From CAVYUC01 sp963783085 (GTDB lineage Bacteria > Bacteroidota > Bacteroidia > Bacteroidales > Prolixibacteraceae), in NCBI GenBank assembly GCA_963783085.1, contig CAWAMJ010000002.1, forward strand, positions 372,001 to 436,000: a DNA stretch of 64,000 nucleotides, in the 5' to 3' direction. Positions 54,029 to 63,896 of the stretch are shown piece after piece; within the stretch, counting starts at the first letter, position 1; each line of letters opens with the position of its first letter. Below the pieces are notes generated by a model. It saw only the letters and a program-made list of their open reading frames with translations, had not been told where the DNA came from and made no database searches. The position numbers and the translations under genes are program-made.

Positions 54029-55639
54029 ATGCAACGATTATCCCTTTTTATGGCATTTATTTTGGCATTTTCTTTTTCGCTGAAATCACAAGATGCGAAA
54101 ACATTATGGGACAATACCATTTCAAAAAACTGGCCTGAAAATTTCACTCGAGTGGAGATAAAATCGTCGGCAGATGGAAAGTTGCAGAACGCTGTTTATT
54201 ACAAAACCTCACTTGCTGAGCCACAACCGCTTATTATTTCGTTGCATACCTGGAGCGGCAATTACCTCCAGGAAGATCCGCTGGCAAACGAAGTGGCGTT
54301 GCGCGGATGGAATTACATTCATCCCGATTTCAGGGGGCCGAACAACCGCCCGGAAGCCTGCGGCAGTTCCCTGGTAATTTCCGATATTGAAGACGCGGTC
54401 CGTTTTGCCATTGAAAACGGAAATGTGGACAAAAACGAAGTTCATATCGTCGGCGTTTCTGGCGGCGGATATGCAACGTTGCTTTCGTTCATGAACCTGG
54501 ATTACCCGGTAAAAAGTTTCAGCGCGTGGGCGTCGATTTCCAACCTGGAAGACTGGTACTGGGAATGCAAAGGCAGAAACCTGAAATACGCCCGCGACCT
54601 CGGGAATGTTACCACCGACGGAAGCGGTTTTGATGCTTCTGAGGCAAAAAAGCGTTCGCCGTTGTTTTCAGCGTTTCCGAAAGAAAAAAGGCAAAACGCA
54701 TCGCTTTTTATTTATGCCGGAATTCATGACGGTTACACCGGTTCAGTACCAATTACGCAGTCAATTCGTATGTATAACCAGTTGCTGCGCGAAATGTACT
54801 CCGTGCAAACCGGTGATTCCATTTCGTGCGAATTACAACTTTCGTTGCTGAAAAACCGGCTGAACCGGCGCCCCGACACAAACCTGGTTTTGGGAGGCCG
54901 GAAAGTCCATTTGTTCCGGGAATTACCCAACCTCAACCTGGTGATTTTTGAAGGCACGCACGAAATGTTGGTCCCGCAGGCGCTGGCATTAATTCCGGTC
55001 AACGAAAAACGAAATGTGCAAAATTATAACATCCTGACCATTGGCGATTCTAACGGCGCTGCCGAAAATGGATGGCCGGTGCAGTTGCGGAAGTTACTTC
55101 CCTACTCCACCGTCATCAACAAATCAATATCCGGAAATACCATTGGTTTTGATAACCTGGAAAATCCGAAACTCAATACGTTGCGAAACATCGAAAAATA
55201 CCTGGACGAAACATTCGCTTCGCTGAAAAACAACGAGCCGCTCGACTACATCATCATCGGATTGGGAACCAACGATACCAAACGAATTTTTATAAATAAT
55301 CAGGATGAAGTCGCCAAAAATCTGTCGGTGCTGATCGACAAAATCAAGCAATATTTTTTACGGAATGGTCAAAAAATGCCTGAGGTTATTGTTCTGTCAG
55401 CGCCTCCGATGGATGAAGAAAAGCTGAATAAAGAAAAATACGGTGGTGGCGATGCCCGGATTTCAGCAAACAATAAAAAGTTTCGGGAAGTGGCGAAAAA
55501 GCAACATGTGGAGTATCTGGATATTTATTCGCCATTGAAAATGCACATTGGCGAGTATACTATTGATGGCGTTCATTTCAAAGAAAAGCCACAATTCGGG
55601 ATTGCCGAAATGATCACAGAAAAAATTACGGAGAAATAG
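54029..55639 (+). CDS. Fused alpha/beta-hydrolase and SGNH esterase
   Basis: A 536-residue secreted protein (signal peptide to about SLKS-QD) of two enzyme halves. The N-terminal half (about 25-325) is an alpha/beta-hydrolase of the S9/acyl-esterase type with Ser144 in GVSGGGY, Asp234 in GIHDGY and His311 in EGTHEM. The C-terminal half (about 332-536) is an SGNH/GDSL lipase-like domain: GDS block (Ser341 in IGDSNGA), Gly in SISGNT, Asn415 in GLGTNDT, and Asp513/His516 in DGVHF. All catalytic residues of both are present. In the GH16 operon it probably removes ester groups from the glucan. No other esterase occurs in the locus. Confidence 0.92.
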   Translation: MQRLSLFMAFILAFSFSLKSQDAKTLWDNTISKNWPENFTRVEIKSSADGKLQNAVYYKTSLAEPQPLIISLHTWSGNYLQEDPLANEVALRGWNYIHPDFRGPNNRPEACGSSLVISDIEDAVRFAIENGNVDKNEVHIVGVSGGGYATLLSFMNLDYPVKSFSAWASISNLEDWYWECKGRNLKYARDLGNVTTDGSGFDASEAKKRSPLFSAFPKEKRQNASLFIYAGIHDGYTGSVPITQSIRMYNQLLREMYSVQTGDSISCELQLSLLKNRLNRRPDTNLVLGGRKVHLFRELPNLNLVIFEGTHEMLVPQALALIPVNEKRNVQNYNILTIGDSNGAAENGWPVQLRKLLPYSTVINKSISGNTIGFDNLENPKLNTLRNIEKYLDETFASLKNNEPLDYIIIGLGTNDTKRIFINNQDEVAKNLSVLIDKIKQYFLRNGQKMPEVIVLSAPPMDEEKLNKEKYGGGDARISANNKKFREVAKKQHVEYLDIYSPLKMHIGEYTIDGVHFKEKPQFGIAEMITEKITEK

Positions 55640-55733
55640 TGAAAGCGCAAATATTTCTTTTCAGCATCATTACCTATTTGTTCTTTATCCGTCAAGCGGA
55701 TCGAACCGCCAGACGGATATGAACGCAGGATCA

Positions 55734-56300
55734 TCATTTCATCTCCATCCGGCCTGTCGCAATCATCCAGTGATGCAGTTGATGGTGGGAACCTTCCGCC
55801 AGCAAACCAATGTAACTGAGCGCTCTAATTTTTGCCACTTCGGAGTTATTATCGGTGGTTACGGTGATTACCCACTGTTCGTTTTCCTGTTTGGCTGTCA
55901 TATCCCAGCCTTTTTCCTTTTTCAACATGGCCGGGTGCATGTTGAACAATTTCTTCAATGCTTTAACGGCTCTTTCTGTTTCAGGTTTAACCTGGATCTC
56001 AGTTCCTTTTTCAATGGCTTTTTGCGAAACCACCTGCACCTCTTCTGTAAACGCTTTCATATCCAGCAGATGCCGGCGCAGGGCTTCCAAATCAACTTTC
56101 GACCAGTCGGTATTTGGATCAGCTTCCAGCTTTTGAACCACTTCCTGAATTGTTCCGAAAATCTCATTGCCGGGCATCTCCAGAGGGGAATTTTCGGAAT
56201 CGACATGATGTTGCTGGGCTGCAACATTATTCATTTCAGCACAAAAAATAATCGTCAAACTACATGCAACAACATAAAAACCGGATATTATTTTGCTCAT
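55734..56300 (-). CDS. Hypothetical secreted protein with His-rich end
   Basis: A 188-residue exported protein (signal peptide to about NNVAA-QQ) that I do not recognise. The N-terminal half is acidic and helical (DPNTDWSKVDLEALRRHLLDM); the second half has a possible beta region (WVITVTTDN) and the end GSHHQLHHWMIATGRMEMK, with four His that may bind metal. It is convergent with the esterase gene and stands before the second repeat array. Confidence 0.65.
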   Translation of the reverse strand: MSKIISGFYVVACSLTIIFCAEMNNVAAQQHHVDSENSPLEMPGNEIFGTIQEVVQKLEADPNTDWSKVDLEALRRHLLDMKAFTEEVQVVSQKAIEKGTEIQVKPETERAVKALKKLFNMHPAMLKKEKGWDMTAKQENEQWVITVTTDNNSEVAKIRALSYIGLLAEGSHHQLHHWMIATGRMEMK

Positions 56301-56469
56301 TAGATTAATGTTTTGAGTTTAACCTTCTTATTGAATAAAAACCAGTTTCCCCGGAAGTTGTTCTGAATATTTCAAATAACTTTTATTAAATGAGGCACTT
56401 TGTAAGTTTTTAACCACAGGTTTTTTGATGCCGAAGGCATCGTATGCTTATAAAAATGAGCGCCTAATT

Positions 56470-57890
56470 CAAAAATGAATATGATTACGAATGGTGGTGT
56501 CAAAACTATCACGTATCCAAAATTGATCGTCAAGAGGTTCATTTTCATTTATACGCCGCGCGGAAAGTCCCGGGAACAGGAGAATCCTTTCTCCTGATTA
56601 AGAAAGCAAATATGCATAAAGCGCCTGATTCAAAAATGAAGAGGGTGTACGACAAATTCTATGTTATTATTTATGTGTCTACGGGAAAACGGATTTTTTA
56701 CATCGTGGCTTCAGCCCGGTGAACAAAAACGGCCAAAGAATGAAAGGGCTTCAGCCATTTAAGGGATTAAATGCTAAAGCCTCAAAAAACGCCAGGAAAT
56801 AACCACCGGGCTAAAGCGCCGGTGTAAAAAGGATGAAAAGCTTTGAACCGCGCCATAAATCGTGAAATTTGTCGTACACCGAAATGAAGATCATTACGAA
56901 TGGTGATGTCAAACCTTTCATGTTTCCAAAATTGATCGTCAAGAGGTTCATTTTCATTTTTACGCCGCGCGGAAAGTCCCGGGAACAGGAGAATCCTTTC
57001 TCCTGATTAAGAAAGCAAATATGCATAAAGCGCCTGATTCAAAAATGAAGAGGGTGTACGACAAATTCTATGTTATTATTTATGTGTCTACGGGAAAACG
57101 GATTTTTTACACCGTGGCTTCAGCCCGGTGAACAAAAACAGCCAAAAAACGAAAGGGCTTCAGCCATTTAAGGGATTAAATGCTAAAGCCACAAAAAACG
57201 CCAGGAAATAACCACCGGGCTAAAGCGCCGGTGTAAAAAGGATGAAAAGCTTTGAACCGCGCCATAAATCGTGGAATTTGTCGTACACCGAAATGAAGAT
57301 CATTACGAATGGTGGTGTCAAAACTATCACGTATCCAAAATTGATCGTCAAGAGATTCATTTTCATTTATACGTCGCGCGGAAAGTCCCGGGAACAGGAG
57401 AATCCTTTCTCCTGATTAAGAAAGCAAATATGCGTAAAGCGCCTGATTCAAAAATGAAGAGGGTGTACGACAAATTCTATGTTATTATTTTATGTGTCTA
57501 CGGGAAAACGGATTTTTTACACCGTGGCTTCAGCCCGGTGAACAAAAACAGCCAAAAAACGAAAGGGCTTCAGCCATTTAAGGGATTAAATGCTAAAGCC
57601 ACAAAAAACGCCAGGAAATAACCACCGGGCTAAAGCGCTGGTGTAAAAAGGATGAAAAGCTTTGAACAGCGCCATAAATCGTGGAATTTGTCGTACACCG
57701 AAATGAAGATCATTACGAATGGTGGTGTCAAAACTATCACATATCCAAAATTGATCGTCAAGAGGTTCATTTTCATTTATACGCCGCGCGGAAAGCAACT
57801 TTACAGAATACAGAAGATCTTGTTGTCAAATGAAATGCGGACCTGGGAAAGCCCGCGTCCCGGGAGCAGGAGAATCCTTTCTCCTGATTT
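56470..57890. repeat. Tandem array of about 409-bp units with nested hairpins
   Basis: Anchoring at ATTACGA, copies begin at 56484, 56893, 57302 and 57712 (409, 409 and 410 bp apart). The first three are full; the fourth ends after about 84 bp (57795), and the motif CAGGAGAATCC returns at about 57867 within different sequence. Each full unit has a perfect 8-bp hairpin (CAGGAGAA/TTCTCCTG), then outer arms of 21 nt (for example 57110-57130 and 57213-57233), imperfectly complementary (CACCG...CGGTG), that enclose an inner hairpin of about 14 bp (57156-57190). Copies differ by few bases. The outside sequence at the left has a similar junction (GCCTAATTCAAAAATGAA, about 56462). No coding pattern is convincing. 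Confidence 0.92.
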
Positions 57891-58030
57891 ATTTCGGGAT
57901 TGTTGTTTGGTAAAAAAATGGGGGGCTTCAGCCCTCAATATCAATTGGACTAAAATCAATCTTAACGAATTTTTTAAAACATTGCCGATCAGATTCTGTT
58001 AAACAAATAGAACTATTAAAAATTCCCATC

Positions 58031-59029
58031 ATGAAAAACAGAACAATAATCTTTGAAAAACGACCGGAAGGCAAACCCACAGAAGAGTGTTTCCGGATAG
58101 AAGAAAACGAAGTCCCGCAACCTGAGGACGGCGAAGTGCTGTTAAAAACACTGTATGTTTCAGTAGACCCGTATTTGCGGGGCCGCATGAGCGACCGAAA
58201 ATCGTATGCCGCCGGATTTAACCTGGGAGAGCCAATGAAATCGGGCGTTGTAGCGGAAGTGACTGAATCGGAACATCCGGAATTTAGCGCCGGTGATTAT
58301 GTTTCAGGTATGCTTGAATGGGCGGAGTACCAAACCGGTAGTGGCGATGCATTGCAAAAAGTGGATGGAAATGCAGCCCCGCTTTCCGCATACCTGGGTT
58401 TGCTGGGAATGCCGGGATTGACTGCTTACCTCGGATTAATGGATATTGGCAAGCCCAAAAAAGATGAAACTTTGGTGGTTTCCGGAGCAGCGGGCGCCGT
58501 AGGCAGCGTAGTGGGCCAAATAGGAAAAATTACAGGTTGCCGCGTGGTTGGCATTGCGGGCAGCGATGAAAAAATCAACTGGCTGAAATCGGAGTTAAAT
58601 TTTGATGCAGCCATCAATTACAAAACCACGGAAAACATGCAGGAAGCCATTGCGGAAGCTTGTCCCAAAGGTGTTGATGTTTATTTTGATAATGTTGGCG
58701 GCGAAATTTCAGATGGCGTGGTTATGAACATTGCTCCAAAAGCGCGGATTATCATTTGCGGAAATATCTCGCAGTACAATAAAACCAGCCTCACCACAGG
58801 GCCGCGGTTACAATCGTTTCTGTTGACGAATACCGCTCTTATGCAAGGTTTTCTTGTTCGGGAACATGCCGCTAAATTTCCCGAAGCCGTTCAGCAGTTA
58901 TCAAAATGGTACAGCCAGGGAAAAATACAGTTTAAGGAAACAGTTGTTGAAGGTTTCGAAAATATCCCGAAAGCGTTTATTGGTTTATTCGAAGGTTCGA
59001 ACATTGGGAAAATGGTAGTTAAGGTTTAA
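58031..59029 (+). CDS. CurA-type NADP-dependent oxidoreductase
   Basis: A 332-residue medium-chain dehydrogenase/reductase without zinc ligands, of the prostaglandin reductase / curcumin reductase group. Marks are SVDPYLRGRMSD near residue 50, GMPGLTAYLGL, and the nucleotide-binding GAAGAVGSVVGQIGK. It reduces the double bond of alpha,beta-unsaturated carbonyls with NADPH, which detoxifies reactive aldehydes and ketones. It lies alone after the repeat array; its promoter was not found. Confidence 0.93.
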   Translation: MKNRTIIFEKRPEGKPTEECFRIEENEVPQPEDGEVLLKTLYVSVDPYLRGRMSDRKSYAAGFNLGEPMKSGVVAEVTESEHPEFSAGDYVSGMLEWAEYQTGSGDALQKVDGNAAPLSAYLGLLGMPGLTAYLGLMDIGKPKKDETLVVSGAAGAVGSVVGQIGKITGCRVVGIAGSDEKINWLKSELNFDAAINYKTTENMQEAIAEACPKGVDVYFDNVGGEISDGVVMNIAPKARIIICGNISQYNKTSLTTGPRLQSFLLTNTALMQGFLVREHAAKFPEAVQQLSKWYSQGKIQFKETVVEGFENIPKAFIGLFEGSNIGKMVVKV

Positions 59030-59080
59030 AAAAAAGAGTAGCTTTATTCCCGGAATCCAATAAATTAAAAACCATTTAAA

Positions 59081-59518
59081 ATGAACAGAATTATTTTATT
59101 ATTGACGTTGTTTGCTGCAATTACCTTCGGCTGCAATCAAAGCAACAACCGCAGTTCGGAATCCGGTGCTGTATCCGGAAACGAAAATTCGCGGGATAAC
59201 TTCAATCCGGAACAAATGGTCAACCGGCAGATGGAACAATTAAAAGATCAGATGGATTTGACCGGCGAACAGGAAACGCAAATGCGGAAAATACTGAAAG
59301 AAGGGGCCGAAACTATGCAAAAAGCACGGATAGAAATGCGGGAAGGCGGCGGTGGATTTGAAGGAATGCGCGAGCAAATGCAGCAAATGCGCGAGGAACA
59401 AAACGAAAAAATTAAAGCCATCCTTTCTGATGAACAGTGGGAAAAATACCAGGATATTCAGGAAGAAATGCGATCGCAAAGGAGACAGGGCGGATTTGGC
59501 AGACCAAACCGGAATTAA
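59081..59518 (+). CDS. Spy/CpxP-like periplasmic lipoprotein
   Basis: A 145-residue lipoprotein (ITFGC-NQ) with a low-complexity Ser/Asn/Gly linker and a helical domain rich in Gln, Met, Glu and Arg. The segment MDLTGEQETQMRKILKE followed by ILSDEQWEKYQDI resembles Spy/LTXXQ-type chaperones, which act on misfolded envelope proteins. The length and repeated LTxxQ-like pattern support this, but not strongly. It ends at a bidirectional terminator. Confidence 0.7.
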   Translation: MNRIILLLTLFAAITFGCNQSNNRSSESGAVSGNENSRDNFNPEQMVNRQMEQLKDQMDLTGEQETQMRKILKEGAETMQKARIEMREGGGGFEGMREQMQQMREEQNEKIKAILSDEQWEKYQDIQEEMRSQRRQGGFGRPNRN

Positions 59519-59520
59519 AA

Positions 59521-59560
59521 AAAATGCCATTCGGATATTGAACCGAATGGCATTCTTATT
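59521..59560. terminator. Bidirectional terminator between the Spy-like gene and sucB
   Basis: A perfect 12-bp stem (AATGCCATTCGG at 59523-59534 with its complement at 59543-59554) and an 8-nt loop. An A-run precedes and a T-rich stretch follows, so it serves both convergent genes. Confidence 0.9.
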
Positions 59561-59576
59561 TTACCTCTTTTATATA

Positions 59577-60959
59577 TCAAATCCCCAGCAACAATTGTCC
59601 TGCGTCTTTTCCGCCGGTAAACATTCGTTCCGGATTTTCAATCATCTCTTTTACTTTCACAAGAAAACCTACTGAATCCTTTCCGTCAACAATGCGGTGA
59701 TCATAGGAAAGCGCCACATACATCATTGGACGGATAACAACCTGACCGTTAACAGCCACCGGGCGTTCCAGAATGTTGTGCATTCCCAGAATGCCGGATT
59801 GCGGCGGGTTTAAAATCGGTGTGGACAACAACGAGCCAAAAACACCGCCATTGGTAATGGTAAAAGTCCCCCCGGAAAGTTCATCCACCGAAATCTTTTT
59901 ATTCCGTGCTTTTTCAGCCAGTTCCTTAATTTCCTGTTCAATCTGAGCAATCGGTTTACTTTCAGCATTGCGCACAATCGGCACCATTAAACCTTTGGGC
60001 GTAGAAACTGCGATTCCCACATCAACAAATTGCGGCGACACAATTTCATCGCCATCCAGTTGCGCATTTACCATCGGGTGAAATTCCATTGCCAGGGCAA
60101 CTGCTTTGGTAAAAAACGACATGAAACCTAATTTTAAGCCGTGTTTTTCGATAAACTGCTGCTGGTATTTTTTGCGCAGTTCCATTACATTGCTCATGTC
60201 AATTTCGTTGAAAGTGGTGAGCATGGCGGTATCGTTTTTCACTGCCACCAAACGTTCGCTAAGTTTTCTGCGCAACGACGACATCCGGGTTCTGTCACTT
60301 TCGCGCGAAATTTGCCTTTTCTGAAAAACTGCTTCGGAAGTTTCTCCTACGGAAGCATTCATTGCTGCTTCCACCTCTTTTTTACCCAATCGTTTCAGGC
60401 CTTTAATCACGTCGTCAATCGAAAGATCGTGCTCTTTCATCATTTCTTTCGCCACCGAAGTCACTTTTATTTTATCGTATTCCTGCGATGCTGGTTTTAT
60501 TTTTTCAGCATCTTCCGGTTTGGCATGGAATTCTTTGGCAGATTCCTTCAAATCTTCCTCCACCGGCATCACGTCCCGCTTTTCGGCTTCCATTTTTTTG
60601 TGTTTGTCAGCAACTTCAGCGGGTTCTTCCTTTTTCGGTTGTTTTTCCTCACTAATTTGTTCCGCTTTTTCTTCCTCCGGTCCTTCTTTCTCCGGTTCTT
60701 TTTCTTTTTTTCCTGAAGGGGCAACACTTGTATCGATGGTGCACAAAATACTCCCCACTTCAACGGTATCGCCTTCCTGCGCTTTAAATTCTATTTTACC
60801 TGCTTCGACGGCATTCACAGTCAAAGTGGCTTTATCCGATTCTATTTCGGCAATTTCCTGGTCTTTCTCAACCGCGGCGCCGTCTTCCACGAGCCAGGCG
60901 CCAATTTCGACTTCGGTTATTGATTCTCCCGGACTGGGAATTTTTATTTCTACAATCAT
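59577..60959 (-). CDS. sucB: 2-Oxoglutarate dehydrogenase E2 (dihydrolipoyl succinyltransferase)
   Basis: A 460-residue E2 enzyme. The lipoyl domain (1-75) has Lys43 in EIESDKATLTVNA. A Lys/Glu/Pro-rich flexible linker (about 80-155) is followed by a subunit-binding domain (about 160-200) and the catalytic domain, with the active-site His in LSYDHRIVDGKD near the C-terminus. It moves the succinyl group to CoA in the TCA cycle. sucA lies 88 nt upstream on the same strand. A dihydrolipoamide dehydrogenase gene is not in this window. Confidence 0.96.
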   Translation of the reverse strand: MIVEIKIPSPGESITEVEIGAWLVEDGAAVEKDQEIAEIESDKATLTVNAVEAGKIEFKAQEGDTVEVGSILCTIDTSVAPSGKKEKEPEKEGPEEEKAEQISEEKQPKKEEPAEVADKHKKMEAEKRDVMPVEEDLKESAKEFHAKPEDAEKIKPASQEYDKIKVTSVAKEMMKEHDLSIDDVIKGLKRLGKKEVEAAMNASVGETSEAVFQKRQISRESDRTRMSSLRRKLSERLVAVKNDTAMLTTFNEIDMSNVMELRKKYQQQFIEKHGLKLGFMSFFTKAVALAMEFHPMVNAQLDGDEIVSPQFVDVGIAVSTPKGLMVPIVRNAESKPIAQIEQEIKELAEKARNKKISVDELSGGTFTITNGGVFGSLLSTPILNPPQSGILGMHNILERPVAVNGQVVIRPMMYVALSYDHRIVDGKDSVGFLVKVKEMIENPERMFTGGKDAGQLLLGI

Positions 60960-61047
60960 TGTAACGTTTTTATTGTCTTTTCAACCTTAAGTTCCAAATG
61001 TACAGGAAAAACGGTTTGTCGGTTCTAAAATGATAATCCGATGTATT

Positions 61048-63780
61048 TTATGATGCAACAACTTTACTTTTTTCGAAAACAGCTTCCAGAATTTTTTTCT
61101 CCGATTGCCGGTACTGTTCCATTAAACCGGCTGCCGGGCTAGCATTTGCCGGCCGTGAAATGATACGGAAATCGAGGTCGTTCAGGTGCCGCTGGATAAA
61201 AGGCCAGGCCCCCATATTTTCCGGCTCATCCTGTACCCAGACCAACTCTTTCGATTTGTTGTATTTTTTCAGAATTTCGCTGATTTGTTTTACCGGTAGC
61301 GGGTACAACTGCTCCATCCGCACCAGTGCAGTATCTGAAATTCCTTTTTCGAGTTTATGTTTTGCCAACTGGTAATACAACCTGCCGTAAGTGAAAACCA
61401 CTTTCTTCACCAGTTCCGGTTCCGCCAGTGAATCATCGATTACTTCGCGGAAAGAACCTTTGGCCATCTCTTCGATGGTTGAAACCACCTGCGGGTGACG
61501 CAGCAAACTTTTTGGGGTAAAAACAACCAGTGGGAGCCGCATTTTCATTTTTACCTGTCGCCGCAGCAGATGAAACATGTTGGCGGGCGTTGTCGGAACA
61601 ACCACCTGCATGTTGTAATTTGCCGATAACGTGAGAAAACGTTCGATGCGGGCACTGCTGTGTTCCGGTCCCTGTCCTTCGTATCCGTGTGGTAAAAACA
61701 AAGTCAGGCTGTTCATCAAACCCCATTTTTCAAATGCCGAAGAAATGTACTGGTCGATAACAACCTGCGCCACATTTGCAAAATCGCCAAACTGCGCTTC
61801 CCAAATGGTTAATCCGTTAGGTTGCGCCAGTGCATATCCATACTCAAAACCCATCACGCCATATTCGGAAAGCGATGAATTGTAAATATGAAACGGCGCC
61901 TGGTTTTCAGTAATGTATTTCAGTGGAAAATATTTTCCCTCGGTGCCATCAATTACAAACGACGCATGACGGTGGGCAAACGTACCACGCTCCGAATCCT
62001 GTCCGCTGATGCGCACCGGATGGCCTTCGGTTACAAGCGAACCATAAGCGAGCAATTCACCCATTGCCCAGTCGAGCCGGTTGTCGTTAATCATCATTTT
62101 CCGATCGGAAACGATGCGGCTGACTTTTTTGAAGAAATTCAAATCTTTGGGAAGGTAATTTATTTTTTCAGCGATTTCTTTTAGCTTTTTTGCATCGACG
62201 CCGGTTTGCACCCTTTCTTCAAAAAACTCGTTGCCGGGCATTTTGTACGATTCATATTCATGGAGCAGAAATTTCCGGATTTTTAGTTTTTCAATTTTTT
62301 CCGACTCTTTGTATTTATCGTTTAATAAATCGTCGAACTTTTTAATTTCTTCGCGGGCTTCTTTTTTCGACATGATACCCAACTCATCGAGTTTTTCGAT
62401 GTACAAATCGCGCGGGTTCGGATGTTTTGAAATGGCTTTGTACAACACGGGCTGCGTGAACCGCGGTTCGTCGCCTTCATTGTGCCCGTATTTCCGGTAA
62501 CAAAGAATATCGATATAAACATCAGAGTGAAATTTTTGCCGGAATTCCACGGCCAGTTTAATTACAAAAATCAGCGATTCTACATCGTCGCCGTTCACGT
62601 GAAAAACAGGCGAACGCGTTACTTTCGCCACGTCGGTACAATAAGTACTGGAACGGGCGTCGAGGTAATTGGTTGTAAATCCTACCTGGTTGTTAATTAC
62701 CAGATGAATTGTGCCCCCGGTTTTATATCCCTTTAACTGCGACATTTGAATGGTTTCATATACTACTCCCTGCGCAGCAATGGCAGCATCGCCGTGAATG
62801 ATAATTCCTGCTGCTTTGCTGTAATCGTTATCATACACCGAATTAATTCTCGACCGCACCATTCCCTGTACGACAGGCCCCACTGCTTCGAGGTGCGACG
62901 GATTGGGCATTAGTTTCAGTTTTATTTTTTTGCCGGCATCCGACTTTACTTCACTTTCGTAGCCCAAATGGTATTTTACATCGCCCTGAGAAATATCGTC
63001 TTCGTATTGTGTACCGTAAAATTCCTTGAAGATGTTTTCGTACGGTTTATCAAGAATATTGGCGAGGATGTTCAACCTTCCGCGGTGTGCCATTCCAAGC
63101 ACAAATTCTTCGATGCCAAGTTCCGAACCGCGTTCGATGATGGCGTCCAGCGACGGTATCAAAGTTTCGGCGCCTTCCAGCGAGAAACGTTTCTGCCCCA
63201 CAAATTTTTTGTGAATGAAATTCTCGAAACCAACAGCCAGTTTCAGGTGATAAAAAATGTGTTTTCTTTCTTCGTCCGAAAATTTCTGGGAGTTCTGCGA
63301 ACTTTCCATACGTTCCCTGAGCCAGTGGATGACTTCGGGATGCCGCATGTAAACATATTCAACACCAATTGAACGACAATATGTTTCTTCGAGATGGGCG
63401 ATAATATCTTTAAGTTTAGCAGGGCCAATACCAATATTGTTCCCAGCCTGGAAAATGGTTTCCAAATCTTTCTCTTCCAAACCAAAATTTTCATAATCCA
63501 GCGTTGGCGAATACTGCCTGCGTGTTCTTACCGGATTGGTTTTGGTAAACAAATGCCCCCGCTGGCGATACCCGTGAATCAGGTTTAAAATGGCAAATTC
63601 CTTGTCCATATTTCCCGATATTGCTTTGCCATTCTTCTCAAAATTAGTCCGTGCCAACTCGTAACCTTCAAAAAAGTGCTGCCAGCTTTTATCCAATGCG
63701 CCGGGATTATCTATATATGTTTGATAAAGGTCTTCTATGGTCTCTGCCTCCTGGTTTCCCACTGACGAAAATTTGTCCAT
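61048..63780 (-). CDS. sucA: 2-Oxoglutarate dehydrogenase E1
   Basis: A 910-residue thiamine-diphosphate-dependent E1. The N-terminal E2-binding region has LYQTYIDNPGALDKSWQHFF, the first half contains the conserved GMAHRGRLNILAN and a later HGDAAIAAQGVVYET (the GDG-like ThDP/Mg site), and the transketolase-like C-terminal half has SGQDSERGTFAHRHA and LPHGYEGQGPEHSS. It decarboxylates 2-oxoglutarate and succinylates the E2 lipoyl group. A good promoter lies at 63864-63896; sucB follows after 88 nt. Confidence 0.97.
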   Translation of the reverse strand: MDKFSSVGNQEAETIEDLYQTYIDNPGALDKSWQHFFEGYELARTNFEKNGKAISGNMDKEFAILNLIHGYRQRGHLFTKTNPVRTRRQYSPTLDYENFGLEEKDLETIFQAGNNIGIGPAKLKDIIAHLEETYCRSIGVEYVYMRHPEVIHWLRERMESSQNSQKFSDEERKHIFYHLKLAVGFENFIHKKFVGQKRFSLEGAETLIPSLDAIIERGSELGIEEFVLGMAHRGRLNILANILDKPYENIFKEFYGTQYEDDISQGDVKYHLGYESEVKSDAGKKIKLKLMPNPSHLEAVGPVVQGMVRSRINSVYDNDYSKAAGIIIHGDAAIAAQGVVYETIQMSQLKGYKTGGTIHLVINNQVGFTTNYLDARSSTYCTDVAKVTRSPVFHVNGDDVESLIFVIKLAVEFRQKFHSDVYIDILCYRKYGHNEGDEPRFTQPVLYKAISKHPNPRDLYIEKLDELGIMSKKEAREEIKKFDDLLNDKYKESEKIEKLKIRKFLLHEYESYKMPGNEFFEERVQTGVDAKKLKEIAEKINYLPKDLNFFKKVSRIVSDRKMMINDNRLDWAMGELLAYGSLVTEGHPVRISGQDSERGTFAHRHASFVIDGTEGKYFPLKYITENQAPFHIYNSSLSEYGVMGFEYGYALAQPNGLTIWEAQFGDFANVAQVVIDQYISSAFEKWGLMNSLTLFLPHGYEGQGPEHSSARIERFLTLSANYNMQVVVPTTPANMFHLLRRQVKMKMRLPLVVFTPKSLLRHPQVVSTIEEMAKGSFREVIDDSLAEPELVKKVVFTYGRLYYQLAKHKLEKGISDTALVRMEQLYPLPVKQISEILKKYNKSKELVWVQDEPENMGAWPFIQRHLNDLDFRIISRPANASPAAGLMEQYRQSEKKILEAVFEKSKVVAS

Positions 63781-63863
63781 TATTCTCTGTTTATTACTAC
63801 GATTGTTACTGAAAAAAACAACGTTAATTTTTTATTGTTTAGCGAAATCAACGTTTTGCGATA

Positions 63864-63896
63864 CAAATGTAAGGTTTAAAAAGAATCCTTCTCAAT
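63864..63896 (-). promoter_or_regulatory. Promoter of sucAB
   Basis: On the minus strand ATTG (63896-63893), 21 nt, then TACATTTG (63871-63864). The -7 box is the same as in the tRNA and 5310 promoters. The predicted leader is about 75 nt. Confidence 0.65.

Noticed and set aside
57271..57621. A 116-residue open frame in the second repeat array
   Set aside because: It lies wholly inside a tandem unit, is interrupted in the other copies, and its composition follows the hairpins.
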